Source: an uncultured Collinsella sp. (lineage in GTDB: Bacteria > Actinomycetota > Coriobacteriia > Coriobacteriales > Coriobacteriaceae). From it: a DNA stretch of 64,000 nucleotides. The notes beneath the pieces were generated by a model. That model had not been told where the DNA came from. It was given only the letters and a program-made list of their open reading frames with translations, and made no database searches. A program made the translations under genes and the position numbers. The stretch is taken from positions 62,001-126,000 of the forward strand of contig CALKBO010000028.1 of NCBI GenBank assembly GCA_937989875.1. The letters are read 5' to 3'. Of the stretch, positions 1-8,892 are shown piece after piece (position 1 is the first letter of the stretch; each line of letters starts with the position of its first letter).

Positions 1-1
1 T

Positions 2-232
2 GACGGCATCTACGATAAGGATCCCGTCAAGTGCGCTGATGCCGTCCGTTTTGACAAGATTACCTATCACGAGGTTCTCGTCCGCGGTCTGCAGGTTATG
101 GATTCCACGGCTACGGCCCTGTGCCAGGATAACCGTATGCCGATTTTGGTCCTCAACATCGATGGCGAGGACACCGTCAAGCGCGCGCTTTCGGGTGAGC
201 CCGTCGGCACGCTCGTCTATCAGGAGGATTAA
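2..232 (+). CDS. pyrH: UMP kinase, 3' part (truncated by window start)
   Basis: Only the last 76 codons are in the window. The visible part begins with DGIYDKDP, the conserved bacterial UMP kinase segment that precedes the nucleotide-binding C-terminal third, and ends with the usual GEPVGTLV-type tail. The enzyme phosphorylates UMP to UDP in the cytoplasm and feeds the pyrimidine nucleotides made by the pyr genes at 13.5-18.8 kb. The stop codon is two bases before the frr start, the near-universal pyrH-frr order, so the two are surely cotranscribed. The N-terminal part lies upstream of the window. Confidence 0.93.
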   Translation, partial: DGIYDKDPVKCADAVRFDKITYHEVLVRGLQVMDSTATALCQDNRMPILVLNIDGEDTVKRALSGEPVGTLVYQED

Positions 233-234
233 GC

Positions 235-771
235 ATGGCAGAGAACATCACCGCCCACATGGACAAGTCGCTCGAGTCCCTCAAGCATAACTTCTCCAAG
301 GTTCGTACCGGCCGCGCCAATGCCAACATTCTGTCCGACATCACCGTCGATTATTACGGTGTTCCCACGCCGGTCACGCAGGTTGCCGCCGTCAAGACCC
401 CCGAGGCCCACATGCTGCTCATCGAGCCGTGGGACAAGGCACTCATCAACGCTATCGTCAAGGCCATCGGCGCTTCCGATCTGGGTATTACCCCCAACTC
501 CGATGGCACCGTCGTTCGTCTGCCGTTCCCGGCTCCCACCGAGGAGCGCCGTCGCGAGCTCGTCAAGGAGTGCCGCGAGTACGCTGAGCAGGCCAAGGTG
601 TCTATCCGTAACATCCGTCGCGACTTCAACAACAAGCTCGAGCGCGATGAGGAGCTCACCGAGGACGATGTCCGTCGCGAGCAGGCCAAGGTCCAGAAGC
701 ACACCGATGAGTATGTCGCCAAGGTCGAGGAGCTTCTGAAGGAAAAAGAAGCCGAGGTCATGGAGATCTAA
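235..771 (+). CDS. frr: Ribosome recycling factor
   Basis: 178 residues, close to the usual 185. RRF acts with EF-G to split post-termination ribosomes. The KVRTGRANANIL stretch near the N terminus is the family signature, and the second half is the long charged three-helix bundle (residues about 105-178). The ATG at 235 follows the pyrH stop with an AGGAGG-like site inside the pyrH end (221-227). The stop is one base from the uppS start, so the operon continues. No unusual feature was seen. Confidence 0.97.
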   Translation: MAENITAHMDKSLESLKHNFSKVRTGRANANILSDITVDYYGVPTPVTQVAAVKTPEAHMLLIEPWDKALINAIVKAIGASDLGITPNSDGTVVRLPFPAPTEERRRELVKECREYAEQAKVSIRNIRRDFNNKLERDEELTEDDVRREQAKVQKHTDEYVAKVEELLKEKEAEVMEI

Positions 772-772
772 G

Positions 773-1567
773 GTGCAATACGACGAGCATAAACTGGTCG
801 AGTACTTTGCCGACGCCCCTGCGGGCGTCGGTTTTTCCGACCTTGACCTCAATAACATTCCGCACCATATCTCGTGCATCATGGACGGCAACGGTCGTTG
901 GGCCACGTCGCGCGGTCTTGCACGCACCGAGGGCCACAAGGCGGGTATCGTCTCGCTGCGCGAGATCATTACCGCCTGCGTGCGCCTGGGCGTCGACGTG
1001 CTTTCGGCCTATGCGTTTTCTACCGAAAACTGGAACCGCCCGCAGCATGAGGTCAACGTCTTGATGCACCTGTTTGCCAAGACGTTTATCGACGAGTTGC
1101 CGCTTCTGAAGCGCGAAAACGTGCGCGTTGTCTTTTTGGGTGATATTTCCGCGCTGCCCAAGAAGACCCGCGACGTTTTTGAACGCGGTCTTGCCGAGTG
1201 CGCCGATCACACCGGTATGACGCTGGCGCTTGCTGTCAACTACGGCGCGCGTGCCGAGATTACCCGCGCTGTCCGTCAGATCGCGCTCGACGTTGCCGCC
1301 GGTAAGATTGATCCTGCCGCAATTGATGACGACACGGTGGCTTCTCACCTTTATACCGCCGGTCTTCCCGATCCTGAGCTTGTGATTCGCACCTCTGGTG
1401 AGCTGCGCCTTTCGAACTATCTGCTGTGGCAGGTGGCTTATTCCGAGTTCTACGTCACCGATACCTATTGGCCCGACTTTGATCGTTGGGGCCTTGTCGA
1501 CGCCATTTTGGCCTATCAGGGCCGTGACCGTAGGTTTGGTGGTCTGAGCAAGACCGAGGAGGCTTAA
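773..1567 (+). CDS. uppS: Isoprenyl transferase (undecaprenyl diphosphate synthase)
   Basis: 264 residues. It condenses isopentenyl diphosphate onto farnesyl diphosphate to make the C55 lipid carrier for peptidoglycan and wall glycans. The MDGNGRWA motif near residue 40 contains the catalytic Asp and the diphosphate-binding Gly/Asn/Arg. RTSGELRLSNYLLWQ near the C terminus is the second conserved block. An extra segment of about 30 residues precedes the motif, but the GTG start at 773 fits the one-base gap after frr and a GGAG inside the frr end. Its substrates come from the dxr/ispG pathway in the same operon. Confidence 0.96.
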   Translation: MQYDEHKLVEYFADAPAGVGFSDLDLNNIPHHISCIMDGNGRWATSRGLARTEGHKAGIVSLREIITACVRLGVDVLSAYAFSTENWNRPQHEVNVLMHLFAKTFIDELPLLKRENVRVVFLGDISALPKKTRDVFERGLAECADHTGMTLALAVNYGARAEITRAVRQIALDVAAGKIDPAAIDDDTVASHLYTAGLPDPELVIRTSGELRLSNYLLWQVAYSEFYVTDTYWPDFDRWGLVDAILAYQGRDRRFGGLSKTEEA

Positions 1568-1569
1568 TC

Positions 1570-2469
1570 GTGTCCGATCGTCCCAAGGCAATTGCTCCCA
1601 AGACATCTGAGCGCAAGGCTGTCGCTGCGGGAGCGCCCGCAGCGAAGAATGGCACCGGTTCGTGGCTTGCCGGCTTTATCACCCGTGCCGCCGCCGGTAT
1701 CGTCTATGCCGTTGTCTTTATCCTGTGCCTGGTTTTGGGTATTGTGCCCACGGCCATCTTTGTTTCTGTCATGAGCGGCCTGTGCTGCTATGAGTTTTTC
1801 CGTATGACGAGGCTCGATGGCAAGATGGCTAACGAGCGCATGGGTATCGCTGCCGCCGTACTCTTTCCGCTGTCGGCGTTGGGCGATTCGATGTTGCTGA
1901 ATGCCCTGCTTTTTGCCCTGATGCTCGCTGTGGGCATTTGGTATGTTTGGTCGCCGCGTACCCGCATCTCTGATGTGGCCGTGACGCTCATGGGTCCCAT
2001 CTACACTGGCTTTATGCTGTCGGCTATCGTGCTGCTGCGCGATGCCGTGCCCGGTTTTGCCGGCGCCCTGCTTTCGGTGGGCGTTTGCGCGTCCCTTTGG
2101 GTCTCCGATTCGTTTGCCTACATCGTGGGTAGCCGTATCGGCAAGCACAAGATGGTTCCCAAGATCTCTCCCAAAAAGAGCTGGGAGGGGTTTGTCGGCG
2201 GCATCCTGGGCTCGGTTTTGATTTGGCTCATCCTGTGGGCGACGCACTTCTACAAGCTCAGCCTGCCCTATGCGCTGCTGTGCGGCGTGGTCGTGTCCGT
2301 CCTGGGCGTTATCGGAGACCTCATCGAGTCGCGCATCAAGCGCGGTGTGGGCGTTAAGGATTCCGGTAACCTTATCCCGGGCCACGGCGGCATGCTCGAT
2401 CGTAGCGATTCGCTTATCTTTGGCTGCATTACCGGGCAGCTGCTTTTGATGATCGGAGGCGTGCTGTAA
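1570..2469 (+). CDS. cdsA: Phosphatidate cytidylyltransferase (CDP-diglyceride synthase)
   Basis: 299 residues, polytopic membrane enzyme making CDP-diacylglycerol from CTP and phosphatidic acid. After a hydrophilic N-terminal stretch of about 30 residues come several hydrophobic helices. The C-terminal signature reads SRIKRGVGVKDSGNLIPGHG followed by GMLDR, including the catalytic Lys-Asp pair. The GTG at 1570 is two bases after uppS, and the last base of its stop is the first base of the dxr ATG. CDP-diacylglycerol is also the substrate of the PgsA-type enzyme encoded at 49.7 kb. Confidence 0.96.
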   Translation: MSDRPKAIAPKTSERKAVAAGAPAAKNGTGSWLAGFITRAAAGIVYAVVFILCLVLGIVPTAIFVSVMSGLCCYEFFRMTRLDGKMANERMGIAAAVLFPLSALGDSMLLNALLFALMLAVGIWYVWSPRTRISDVAVTLMGPIYTGFMLSAIVLLRDAVPGFAGALLSVGVCASLWVSDSFAYIVGSRIGKHKMVPKISPKKSWEGFVGGILGSVLIWLILWATHFYKLSLPYALLCGVVVSVLGVIGDLIESRIKRGVGVKDSGNLIPGHGGMLDRSDSLIFGCITGQLLLMIGGVL

Positions 2470-3656
2470 TGTCCTTCCAGACGACGTATGGCCCCGATGG
2501 ACGTCTCCGTGTTGCCATCCTGGGTTGTACGGGCTCTATCGGCACCCAGGCGCTCGATGTGTGCCGCCAGCATGCCGATCGCCTGCAGGTGACGGCGCTG
2601 TCCGTTAACTCCAGTACCTCCGAGCTCGTTGCCGCTGCCCGCGAGTTCTCGGTTCCGGCGGTTGCCGTGGCCGATGTCGCTCATGGCGATGACGCCGTGC
2701 TGCAGGAGTTGCCCGAGGGAACGAAGCTCGGCGTTGGCGCGCAGGCGGTTTGCGAGCTCGCGCGTCGCGACGATGTCGACTGCGTGCTCGTCGCTATTGT
2801 GGGCGCCGCCGGTCTCGAGGCGAGCCATGCGGCCTTGACCTCGAATAAGCGTCTTGCCCTTGCCAACAAGGAGTCCCTCGTCGTCGGCGGCGACTTGCTT
2901 ATGCCGTTGGCGCAACCGGGCCAGCTTATTCCAGTCGACTCTGAGCACTCCGCCATCTACCAGTGCTATCTGGGGGAGAACCCACGCGAGGCTCATTGTA
3001 TTTGGCTCACCTGCTCGGGCGGTCCGTTCTTTGGCCGCACCCGCGACGAGCTCGACCGCGTGACGCGTGCCGATGCCCTCGCACATCCCACGTGGGCCAT
3101 GGGTGCCAAGATCACCATCGACTCCGCCACCCTCATGAACAAGGGCCTGGAGCGCATTGAGGCCATGCATCTGTTTAACTGCGACCTCGATTTCATTAAC
3201 GTGGTCGTGCAGCGTCAGTCCAAGATTCACTCTATGGTCGAGTTCGCCGACGGCTCCGTGATGGCGCATCTCGGTGCTTCCGACATGCGTATTCCCATCC
3301 AGTTCGCGTTCTCGTATCCCGAGCGTTGGGATACCCCGGCGCCTCGTATCGATTTCCGCGAGCTGGGGCAGCTCACGTTTGATGCTGCCGACATGGATAC
3401 CTTCCGCTGTCTGGCACTGGCCGAACGTGCCGGCAAGACGGGTGGCACCATGCCGTGCGTGCTCAATGCCGCCAACGAGGTCGCCGTCGATGCCTTCCTG
3501 AACGATGGCTGCAGCTTTACCGATATCGATCGCATTGTGGAATCCTGCATGGATTCCCACGATATGCAGGCGGTCGATTCGTTTGAGCAGCTTCGCGACA
3601 TCGATGCATGGGCGCGTGAAAAGGCTGCGCAGGTGCTCGCCGCAACCCGTTCCTAA
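2469..3656 (+). CDS. dxr: 1-deoxy-D-xylulose 5-phosphate reductoisomerase
   Basis: 395 residues. NADPH-dependent conversion of DXP to MEP, the second step of the non-mevalonate pathway. The N-terminal Rossmann segment reads ILGCTGSIGTQALDV. The acidic metal-binding segment PVDSEHSAIYQC and the later TCSGGPF and MGAKITIDSATLMNKGLE blocks are all present. It overlaps cdsA by one base (TAATG), so translational coupling is likely. ispG, a later enzyme of the same pathway, follows two genes on. The dxr-rseP-ispG order is common in bacteria. Also called ispC. Confidence 0.97.
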   Translation: MSFQTTYGPDGRLRVAILGCTGSIGTQALDVCRQHADRLQVTALSVNSSTSELVAAAREFSVPAVAVADVAHGDDAVLQELPEGTKLGVGAQAVCELARRDDVDCVLVAIVGAAGLEASHAALTSNKRLALANKESLVVGGDLLMPLAQPGQLIPVDSEHSAIYQCYLGENPREAHCIWLTCSGGPFFGRTRDELDRVTRADALAHPTWAMGAKITIDSATLMNKGLERIEAMHLFNCDLDFINVVVQRQSKIHSMVEFADGSVMAHLGASDMRIPIQFAFSYPERWDTPAPRIDFRELGQLTFDAADMDTFRCLALAERAGKTGGTMPCVLNAANEVAVDAFLNDGCSFTDIDRIVESCMDSHDMQAVDSFEQLRDIDAWAREKAAQVLAATRS

Positions 3657-3681
3657 CCCATAAGGATTGCTTTTTCGTTTT

Positions 3682-5043
3682 ATGGATACTGTTCTGAGCG
3701 TTCTCTCATCTGTCTTTTGGGGCCTGCTGATGCTTTCCGTCCTCGTGTTTTTGCACGAGGGCGGCCACTTTTTGGCGGCGCGTGCCTGCGGCGTCCGTGT
3801 GACCGAGTTCTTTTTGGGCCTGCCGTGCCGCTTTGACATCCATTACACGTCGCGTCGCATTGGAACCAAGTTTGGCGTGACCCCGCTGCTGCTGGGTGGC
3901 TACGCTGCCATCTGCGGTATGGATCCGACCGACCTCTCGTGCGCTGATCGCGTGCTCGCGGCTATCTATCGTCATGGTCGCGTGACCGTGGCCGACCTTG
4001 CCGCCGAGCTCGAGCTATCCGAGGAGGATGTGCTCGAGGCATGCGCCTTGCTCTTGGGTTGGGGCTCTATCGCGCCTTGGTTTGAGGAAGGGGAGAAGCC
4101 CTCGCCGAGCTACTATCCCACCAAGTATCAGACGCTGCCGCGAGACGCGGCGGGTTACACCACCTTTGACGGCCGCCGTTTCGATCGAGAGCATGCGACT
4201 ACCGAGGGCGATGTGTGGGAGCTGCCGTGCGGCGAAGCCGAGTTCCTTGCGCAAGAGCGTTCGCATACCTATCTGGGCCAGGGTTTTCTCAAGCGCGCCT
4301 TTATGCTGCTCGCGGGCATTCTCGTCAATATCCTGACGGGCTTTTTGCTGCTTATGAGCATCTACTCTATTGCGGGTGTCACCGTGCCGATGGATACCAA
4401 CGTGATCGGTCAGGTTGACGAGGGGTCTATTGCCGCCAAGGCGGGTATCGAGGGCGGCGATGCGATCCTTTCGGTTGACGGAGTATCGTGCTCTACCTGG
4501 ATGGACGTTTACGATGCCATCGGCAAGGCCGCCGGTAAGGACGATATCGCCATTGAGTATGAGCGCGACGGCAAGCAGCATTCGACCTCGGTTGCGCTCA
4601 AAGAGGACGAGCGCCTAGGTGTGTATGCCTCTACGCAGGTGGTCCGTTTAGACCCCATCACGTCGGCTCGCCTGTCGTTCTCCTATGTCGCGCAGACGGC
4701 GGAGGGCGTGATGCGCCTGCTCCAGCCGCAGCATACGATGGAGATTCTCGATCAGTCTTCTTCGATCGTGGGTATTAGCGTTATGTCCTCACAGGCTGCT
4801 GCTGCCGGCCCTGCCACGTTCCTTTCGTTTGCCGCCCTCATTTCGTTCTCGCTTGGCTTTATGAACCTGCTGCCCATCCCACCACTCGATGGCGGCAAGC
4901 TGGTCATCGAGATCATTCAAAAGATTGTGGGCCGCGAGCTTCCGCTCAAGGTCCAGACGATTGTGAGCTATGTGGGCATCGCGCTCTTTGCGCTTCTGTT
5001 TGTCTATATGCTTCGTTCCGACATCCTTCGATTTATTCTGTAG
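3682..5043 (+). CDS. rseP: RIP metalloprotease (site-2 protease, RseP/RasP family) with inserted domain
   Basis: 453 residues. Membrane-embedded M50 zinc protease that cleaves anti-sigma factors and signal-peptide remnants within the membrane. HEGGH (about residues 25-29) is the HExxH zinc site. A PDZ domain lies around residues 235-310, and NLLPIPPLDGG near the C terminus supplies the third zinc ligand. Between the first helix (GGYAAICGMDP) and the second (LLAGILVNILTG) there is a soluble insertion of about 100 residues. Its first half, beginning ADRVLAAIYRHGRVTVADLA, resembles a winged helix. The start is uncertain: AAGGA (3662-3666) is 15 bases from the ATG used, and a TTG at 3667 directly abuts it. 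Confidence 0.92.
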   Translation: MDTVLSVLSSVFWGLLMLSVLVFLHEGGHFLAARACGVRVTEFFLGLPCRFDIHYTSRRIGTKFGVTPLLLGGYAAICGMDPTDLSCADRVLAAIYRHGRVTVADLAAELELSEEDVLEACALLLGWGSIAPWFEEGEKPSPSYYPTKYQTLPRDAAGYTTFDGRRFDREHATTEGDVWELPCGEAEFLAQERSHTYLGQGFLKRAFMLLAGILVNILTGFLLLMSIYSIAGVTVPMDTNVIGQVDEGSIAAKAGIEGGDAILSVDGVSCSTWMDVYDAIGKAAGKDDIAIEYERDGKQHSTSVALKEDERLGVYASTQVVRLDPITSARLSFSYVAQTAEGVMRLLQPQHTMEILDQSSSIVGISVMSSQAAAAGPATFLSFAALISFSLGFMNLLPIPPLDGGKLVIEIIQKIVGRELPLKVQTIVSYVGIALFALLFVYMLRSDILRFIL

Positions 5044-5056
5044 GGGAGTGTTTGGA

Positions 5057-6139
5057 TTGTCCTTATCCCATTCTTTGCCGCGCGAGCTGACGCGCCCCGT
5101 GCATGTGGGCGGCGTGCAGATCGGCGGCGGCGCGCCGGTGGTGGTCCAATCCATGACCTGCACCGATACCGCTGATGCCCAGGCAACGCTTGCGCAAGTG
5201 TGCGCGTTGGCGCAGGCTGGCTGCGATATCGTGCGTGTGAGCGTGCCCACCGAGGCCGCGCTTGAGGGTTTCCGCACCATCTGTGCCGAGTCTCCGGTGC
5301 CAATCGTTGCCGATATCCACTTTAACCACAAGCTGGCCATTGGCGCTGTGGAGGCCGGTGCCGCCAAGCTCCGCATCAATCCCGGCAACATTGGCGATTG
5401 GGCCAAGGTCGATGCCGTCATCGACGCCGCCGGCGCCGCGGGCTGTGCGATTCGTATCGGCGTCAATGCCGGTTCGCTTGAGCAGGATATCGCCGAGCGC
5501 GACGACCTCACGCAGCCCGAGAAGCTCGTGATGTCGAGCGAGCGCTTTGTGCGGCACTTTGAGGATCGTGGGTTTACCAACATAGTGCTTTCCGCCAAGG
5601 CCCATAGCGTACAGACGACGCTCGATACCTATCGAGCCCTGTCGCGTGAGATTCCCCACGTTCCGCTTCACCTGGGCGTAACCGAGGCGGGTACCAAGCT
5701 CCAGGGCACCATCAAGAGCTCTGTAGGCTTGGGTATCTTGCTTTCCGAAGGCATTGGTGACACCATGCGCGTGTCGCTCACAGCCGATCCGGTTGAGGAG
5801 CCGCCGGTTGCCTGGGGTATTCTGCAGTCGTTGGGCCTGCGTCGCCGTGGTCCCGAGATTGTCTCGTGCCCCACGTGCGCCCGCTGCCAGGTTGACCTCA
5901 TTCCCATTGCTGAGGAGGTCACCGAGCGGCTTAAGAACTACTCCGCGCCGCTTTCGATTGCCGTCATGGGATGTGCCGTTAATGGCCCCGGCGAGGCTTC
6001 TGATGCCGATCTGGGCGTGGCCTGTGGACGAGGTCAGGCCCTGCTCTTTTCGCATGGCCAGATCATTGGTAAAGTAGCTGAGGATCAAATTGTCGACGCG
6101 CTTATGGCAGAGGTCGACAAGCTTATTGAGGAGAAATAA
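5057..6139 (+). CDS. ispG: 4-hydroxy-3-methylbut-2-enyl diphosphate synthase
   Basis: 360 residues. [4Fe-4S] enzyme converting MEcPP to HMBPP, the penultimate step of the non-mevalonate pathway. The N-terminal TIM-barrel part starts with PVHVGGVQIGGGAPVVVQSM. Cluster cysteines are seen in SCPTCARCQ and MGCAVNGPGEA. The TTG at 5057 was chosen because GGGGAG (5043-5048) precedes it by 8 bases; the frame stays open further upstream but that part overlaps rseP and is not conserved-looking. The stop abuts the proS ATG. Also called gcpE. Confidence 0.95.
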   Translation: MSLSHSLPRELTRPVHVGGVQIGGGAPVVVQSMTCTDTADAQATLAQVCALAQAGCDIVRVSVPTEAALEGFRTICAESPVPIVADIHFNHKLAIGAVEAGAAKLRINPGNIGDWAKVDAVIDAAGAAGCAIRIGVNAGSLEQDIAERDDLTQPEKLVMSSERFVRHFEDRGFTNIVLSAKAHSVQTTLDTYRALSREIPHVPLHLGVTEAGTKLQGTIKSSVGLGILLSEGIGDTMRVSLTADPVEEPPVAWGILQSLGLRRRGPEIVSCPTCARCQVDLIPIAEEVTERLKNYSAPLSIAVMGCAVNGPGEASDADLGVACGRGQALLFSHGQIIGKVAEDQIVDALMAEVDKLIEEK

Positions 6140-7861
6140 ATGACCCGAGCAATGTATATGTCTAAGCTCTATGCGCCGACGCTTAAAGAGGATCCGGCGG
6201 ACGCTGAGCTCGCCAGCCACCGTCTGCTGCTCCGTGCCGGCATGATCCGCAAGGAGGCCGCCGGTCTATATTCCTACCTGCCGCTCGCATGGCGCTCGAT
6301 TCGCAAGATCGAGAACATCGTGCGCGACGAGATGGATGCCGCCGGTGCCCAGGAGCTTATGATGCCTATCATGGTCGACGCCGAGTTGTGGCGTGAGTCC
6401 GGCCGCATTGACGCCTATGGCAAGGAGCTTGTGCGCTTTGATGACCGCCACGGCCGCGAGTTTGTTCTCGGACCCACGCACGAGGAGACCGTGACTGCCC
6501 TGGTGCGCAATGAGCTGCGTTCCTACAAGCAGCTGCCGGTGAACCTCTATCACATCCAGGATAAGTTCCGCGACGAGTTCCGCCCCCGCTTTGGCCTGAT
6601 GCGCGGTCGCGAGTTCATCATGAAGGACGCCTACAGCTTCTCCGCCACGCAGGAGAGCCTGCAGGAGGAGTACGACAAGATGAAGCAGGCCTACGCTAAC
6701 ATCTGCGAGCGCTGCTACATCAAGGCCCTGCCCGTTGTTGCCGACTCCGGTGAGATCGGTGGCGACACCTCCGTCGAGTACATGGCTCTGGCCGACGCCG
6801 GCGAGGCTTCGCTCGTCTACTGCGACGATTGCGGCTTCGCTGCCGACGATGAGGCCGCAAGCACCAAGGTCGTTGTGACCGAGGGTCCTGGCGACGGTAC
6901 GCTCACCAAGGTTGAGACTCCGGGCATGGGCACCATTGAGACTGTTGCTAAGTTCTTTGGGTTCCCCGAGAACGGCACGCGCAAGTCGCTGGCACTCATC
7001 GACGCCGAGGGCAAGCCGGTCGTGGCCATCGTCCCGGGCGACCACGAGCTCAATGACTGCAAGGCCGAGCATGTCTTTGGCAAGGGTTATCGCATGATGA
7101 CCGACGAGGAGCTCCAGACCTACGGTCTGCATAAGGGCTTTATCGGACCGGTTAACCTGCCCGAGGGCATTCGTCTGGTCTGCGACGAGAGCCTGCGCGA
7201 GTCCAAACAGTGGGCCTGCGGTGCCAACGAGGTCGATTATCACTTTACCGGCGCCTGCCCCGAGCGCGACTTTACCGTCGACGAGTGGGCCGACCTGGTA
7301 ACCGTCGTTGCCGGCGATCCCTGCCCGCACTGCGGCAAGCCGCTCTCCGCTGCCCGCGGCATCGAGGTCTCTCAGGTCTTCCAGCTGGGCACCAAGTATT
7401 CCGAGGCCATGAGTGCCACCTTTATGGATGAGGACGGCAAGGAGAAGCCGCTCATCATGGGTTGCTACGGCGTTGGTGTGTCCCGCTCGCTTGCTGCCGT
7501 CGTGGAGCAGCACAACGACGAGCACGGCATCGTCTGGCCGGTCTCCGTTGCTCCGTACGAGGTCGCGGTGATTCCGCTCGATCCCAAGAAGGAGGAGTGC
7601 GCTACCGTCTGTGAGCAGATCGTTGATGGCCTGTGCGCCGAGGGTATCGAGGTTGTCGTCGACGACCGCGACGAGCGTCCCGGCTTTAAGTTTGCCGACA
7701 ACGACCTTATGGGCTTCCCGTATCAGGTCGTTCTGGGTAAGCGTGGCCTTAAGAATGGCACCGTTGAGCTCAAGGACCGTGCCACGGGTGAGCGCGAGGA
7801 TGTGGCGATCGACGAGGTCGTCCCCAAGGTCGCCGAGCTTGTGATGGCAGCACGCCGTTAA
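6140..7861 (+). CDS. proS: Prolyl-tRNA synthetase, bacterial type
   Basis: 573 residues, class II aminoacyl-tRNA synthetase. Motif 2 is visible as FRDEFRPRFGLMRGREFIMK and motif 3 around GCYGVGVSRSLAAVVEQ. Between motifs 2 and 3 lies the insertion (INS) editing domain (about residues 225-385) that removes mischarged alanine. The anticodon-binding domain is C-terminal. This is the bacterial ProS architecture rather than the archaeal/eukaryotic type. The ATG directly follows the ispG stop, and a strong terminator follows 30 bases after the gene, so this ends the operon. Confidence 0.97.
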   Translation: MTRAMYMSKLYAPTLKEDPADAELASHRLLLRAGMIRKEAAGLYSYLPLAWRSIRKIENIVRDEMDAAGAQELMMPIMVDAELWRESGRIDAYGKELVRFDDRHGREFVLGPTHEETVTALVRNELRSYKQLPVNLYHIQDKFRDEFRPRFGLMRGREFIMKDAYSFSATQESLQEEYDKMKQAYANICERCYIKALPVVADSGEIGGDTSVEYMALADAGEASLVYCDDCGFAADDEAASTKVVVTEGPGDGTLTKVETPGMGTIETVAKFFGFPENGTRKSLALIDAEGKPVVAIVPGDHELNDCKAEHVFGKGYRMMTDEELQTYGLHKGFIGPVNLPEGIRLVCDESLRESKQWACGANEVDYHFTGACPERDFTVDEWADLVTVVAGDPCPHCGKPLSAARGIEVSQVFQLGTKYSEAMSATFMDEDGKEKPLIMGCYGVGVSRSLAAVVEQHNDEHGIVWPVSVAPYEVAVIPLDPKKEECATVCEQIVDGLCAEGIEVVVDDRDERPGFKFADNDLMGFPYQVVLGKRGLKNGTVELKDRATGEREDVAIDEVVPKVAELVMAARR

Positions 7862-7891
7862 TCGACGATTTCGCTTGTAGTTCGACATACG

Positions 7892-7940
7892 GGACGGCCC
7901 CGCATTTCTCCAGATCGGGGAGATGCGGGGCCGTCCTTTT
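7892..7940 (+). terminator. Rho-independent terminator of the pyrH-proS operon
   Basis: GGACGGCCCCGCAT pairs with ATGCGGGGCCGTCC, with a further CTCC/GGAG extension across a small bulge. The run TTTT follows directly. It sits 30 bases after the proS stop. Confidence 0.9.
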
Positions 7941-7964
7941 ATCTTGTGGCATCCTCGAGATCTA

Positions 7965-8008
7965 AAAGGAAAACCCCACAGCCCATGCGAGCTGCGGGGT
8001 TTTCCTTG
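7965..8008 (-). terminator. Terminator for the minus-strand kinase-like gene
   Basis: AAGGAAAACCCC (7966-7977) pairs with GGGGTTTTCCTT (7996-8007), extended by CAGC/GCTG. On the minus strand the stem runs into TTTTCCTTTT. It lies just beyond the stop of the gene at 8040-8804 and may work in both directions. Confidence 0.75.
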
Positions 8009-8039
8009 TGCCTCCGATGCGAAATAAATCGCTCAGATA

Positions 8040-8804
8040 TTACTGATAATCGACGACGTCGATCCAGTTCTTCAGGAACTCATCGTTCACGTTGCGCTTA
8101 CGAGCGAGCTCGGAAGCGGCGACGATGCTCGTCCACTGACGCACGACCTGCATGGGCATGTCGGCGCGGTCGCAGTAGAGCTCCAGGTAGGCCTCAGCCT
8201 GATCCTTGCTGTTGAGGGCAAAGAGCAGGTAGGTGGTGGCAACGTCGGCAGCAGGGGAGCCCTGGGTGGCGTGTGCCCAGTCGCACACATAGAGCTGGCC
8301 GTCGTCGCCGACGATGACGTTGGAGGGGTTGAAGTCGCCGTGGCAGACCTTGAACTCCTTGGTCATGCCGTCCAGACGCTCCTGAAGGTTGTAGCGCGTG
8401 GTGGCATTGAGCTGATCAAGGCTGTCGATCATGCGGGCGTACTTGTCGCGCTGACGGTTGAGCAGCGGGGAGGTGTAGCCGTGGATCTCGATCTGGAGGT
8501 CGACGAACATCTCGAGGTACTCACCAAAGCGCTGGGGCTCGGCAGTCATCTTCTCGGCGAGGGTGGTGCCCGGAACCTTCTCGGTCACGAGCGCCCAGCC
8601 GTTGGCGTTCTCGAGCTGGGAAACCTCGAGCGCCTTGGGGCTGCGGATGCCGCACTCATTGATGCGGGCAAGATTCAAAGCCTCGTTGAACACGTCGGAG
8701 ACAGGCTTGGTCTCGTTAAAGACCTTGACAATCTTGTCGCCCAGGTCGTAAACGACCTTGTTGCCACGGCGGACGAGCTCGGTCTTGGAATCGGGTAGCA
8801 GCAT
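8040..8804 (-). CDS. Phosphotransferase (APH/choline-kinase fold), substrate unknown
   Basis: 254 residues. The catalytic loop HGDFNPSN (residues 155-162, with the catalytic Asp157) and the metal-binding CDWAHA (Asp175) are those of aminoglycoside phosphotransferase/choline kinase-like enzymes. The N-terminal lobe contains VTEKVPGTTL, typical of the family. It probably phosphorylates a small hydroxylated molecule; the sequence does not tell which, and an antibiotic-resistance role should not be assumed. Start ATG with AAAGGA upstream. It lies 88 bases downstream of adhE on the same strand, separated by a large hairpin, so readthrough from adhE is possible. Confidence 0.8.
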   Translation of the reverse strand: MLLPDSKTELVRRGNKVVYDLGDKIVKVFNETKPVSDVFNEALNLARINECGIRSPKALEVSQLENANGWALVTEKVPGTTLAEKMTAEPQRFGEYLEMFVDLQIEIHGYTSPLLNRQRDKYARMIDSLDQLNATTRYNLQERLDGMTKEFKVCHGDFNPSNVIVGDDGQLYVCDWAHATQGSPAADVATTYLLFALNSKDQAEAYLELYCDRADMPMQVVRQWTSIVAASELARKRNVNDEFLKNWIDVVDYQ

Positions 8805-8836
8805 GGTTGCATCCTTTCAACGATGCGATAGAAGCG

Positions 8837-8875
8837 ACGGCGGGGGTGTGTGAAACACCCGTGCACCCCCGCCGT
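8837..8875 (-). terminator. Strong hairpin between adhE and the phosphotransferase gene
   Basis: ACGGCGGGGGTG (8837-8848) pairs perfectly with CACCCCCGCCGT (8864-8875). On the minus strand no U-run follows the stem, so it may be an mRNA 3'-end stabiliser or a weak terminator rather than a canonical one. Confidence 0.5.
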
Positions 8876-8892
8876 TAAAAACCGTGCTAAAA

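Noticed and set aside
2268..3839. A 523-codon open frame on the minus strand opposite dxr
   Set aside because: Overlaps three convincing genes of a conserved operon and has no family features.
8040..8804. Aminoglycoside resistance gene
   Set aside because: Only the generic phosphotransferase catalytic loop is shared; nothing in the sequence or context points to an antibiotic substrate.
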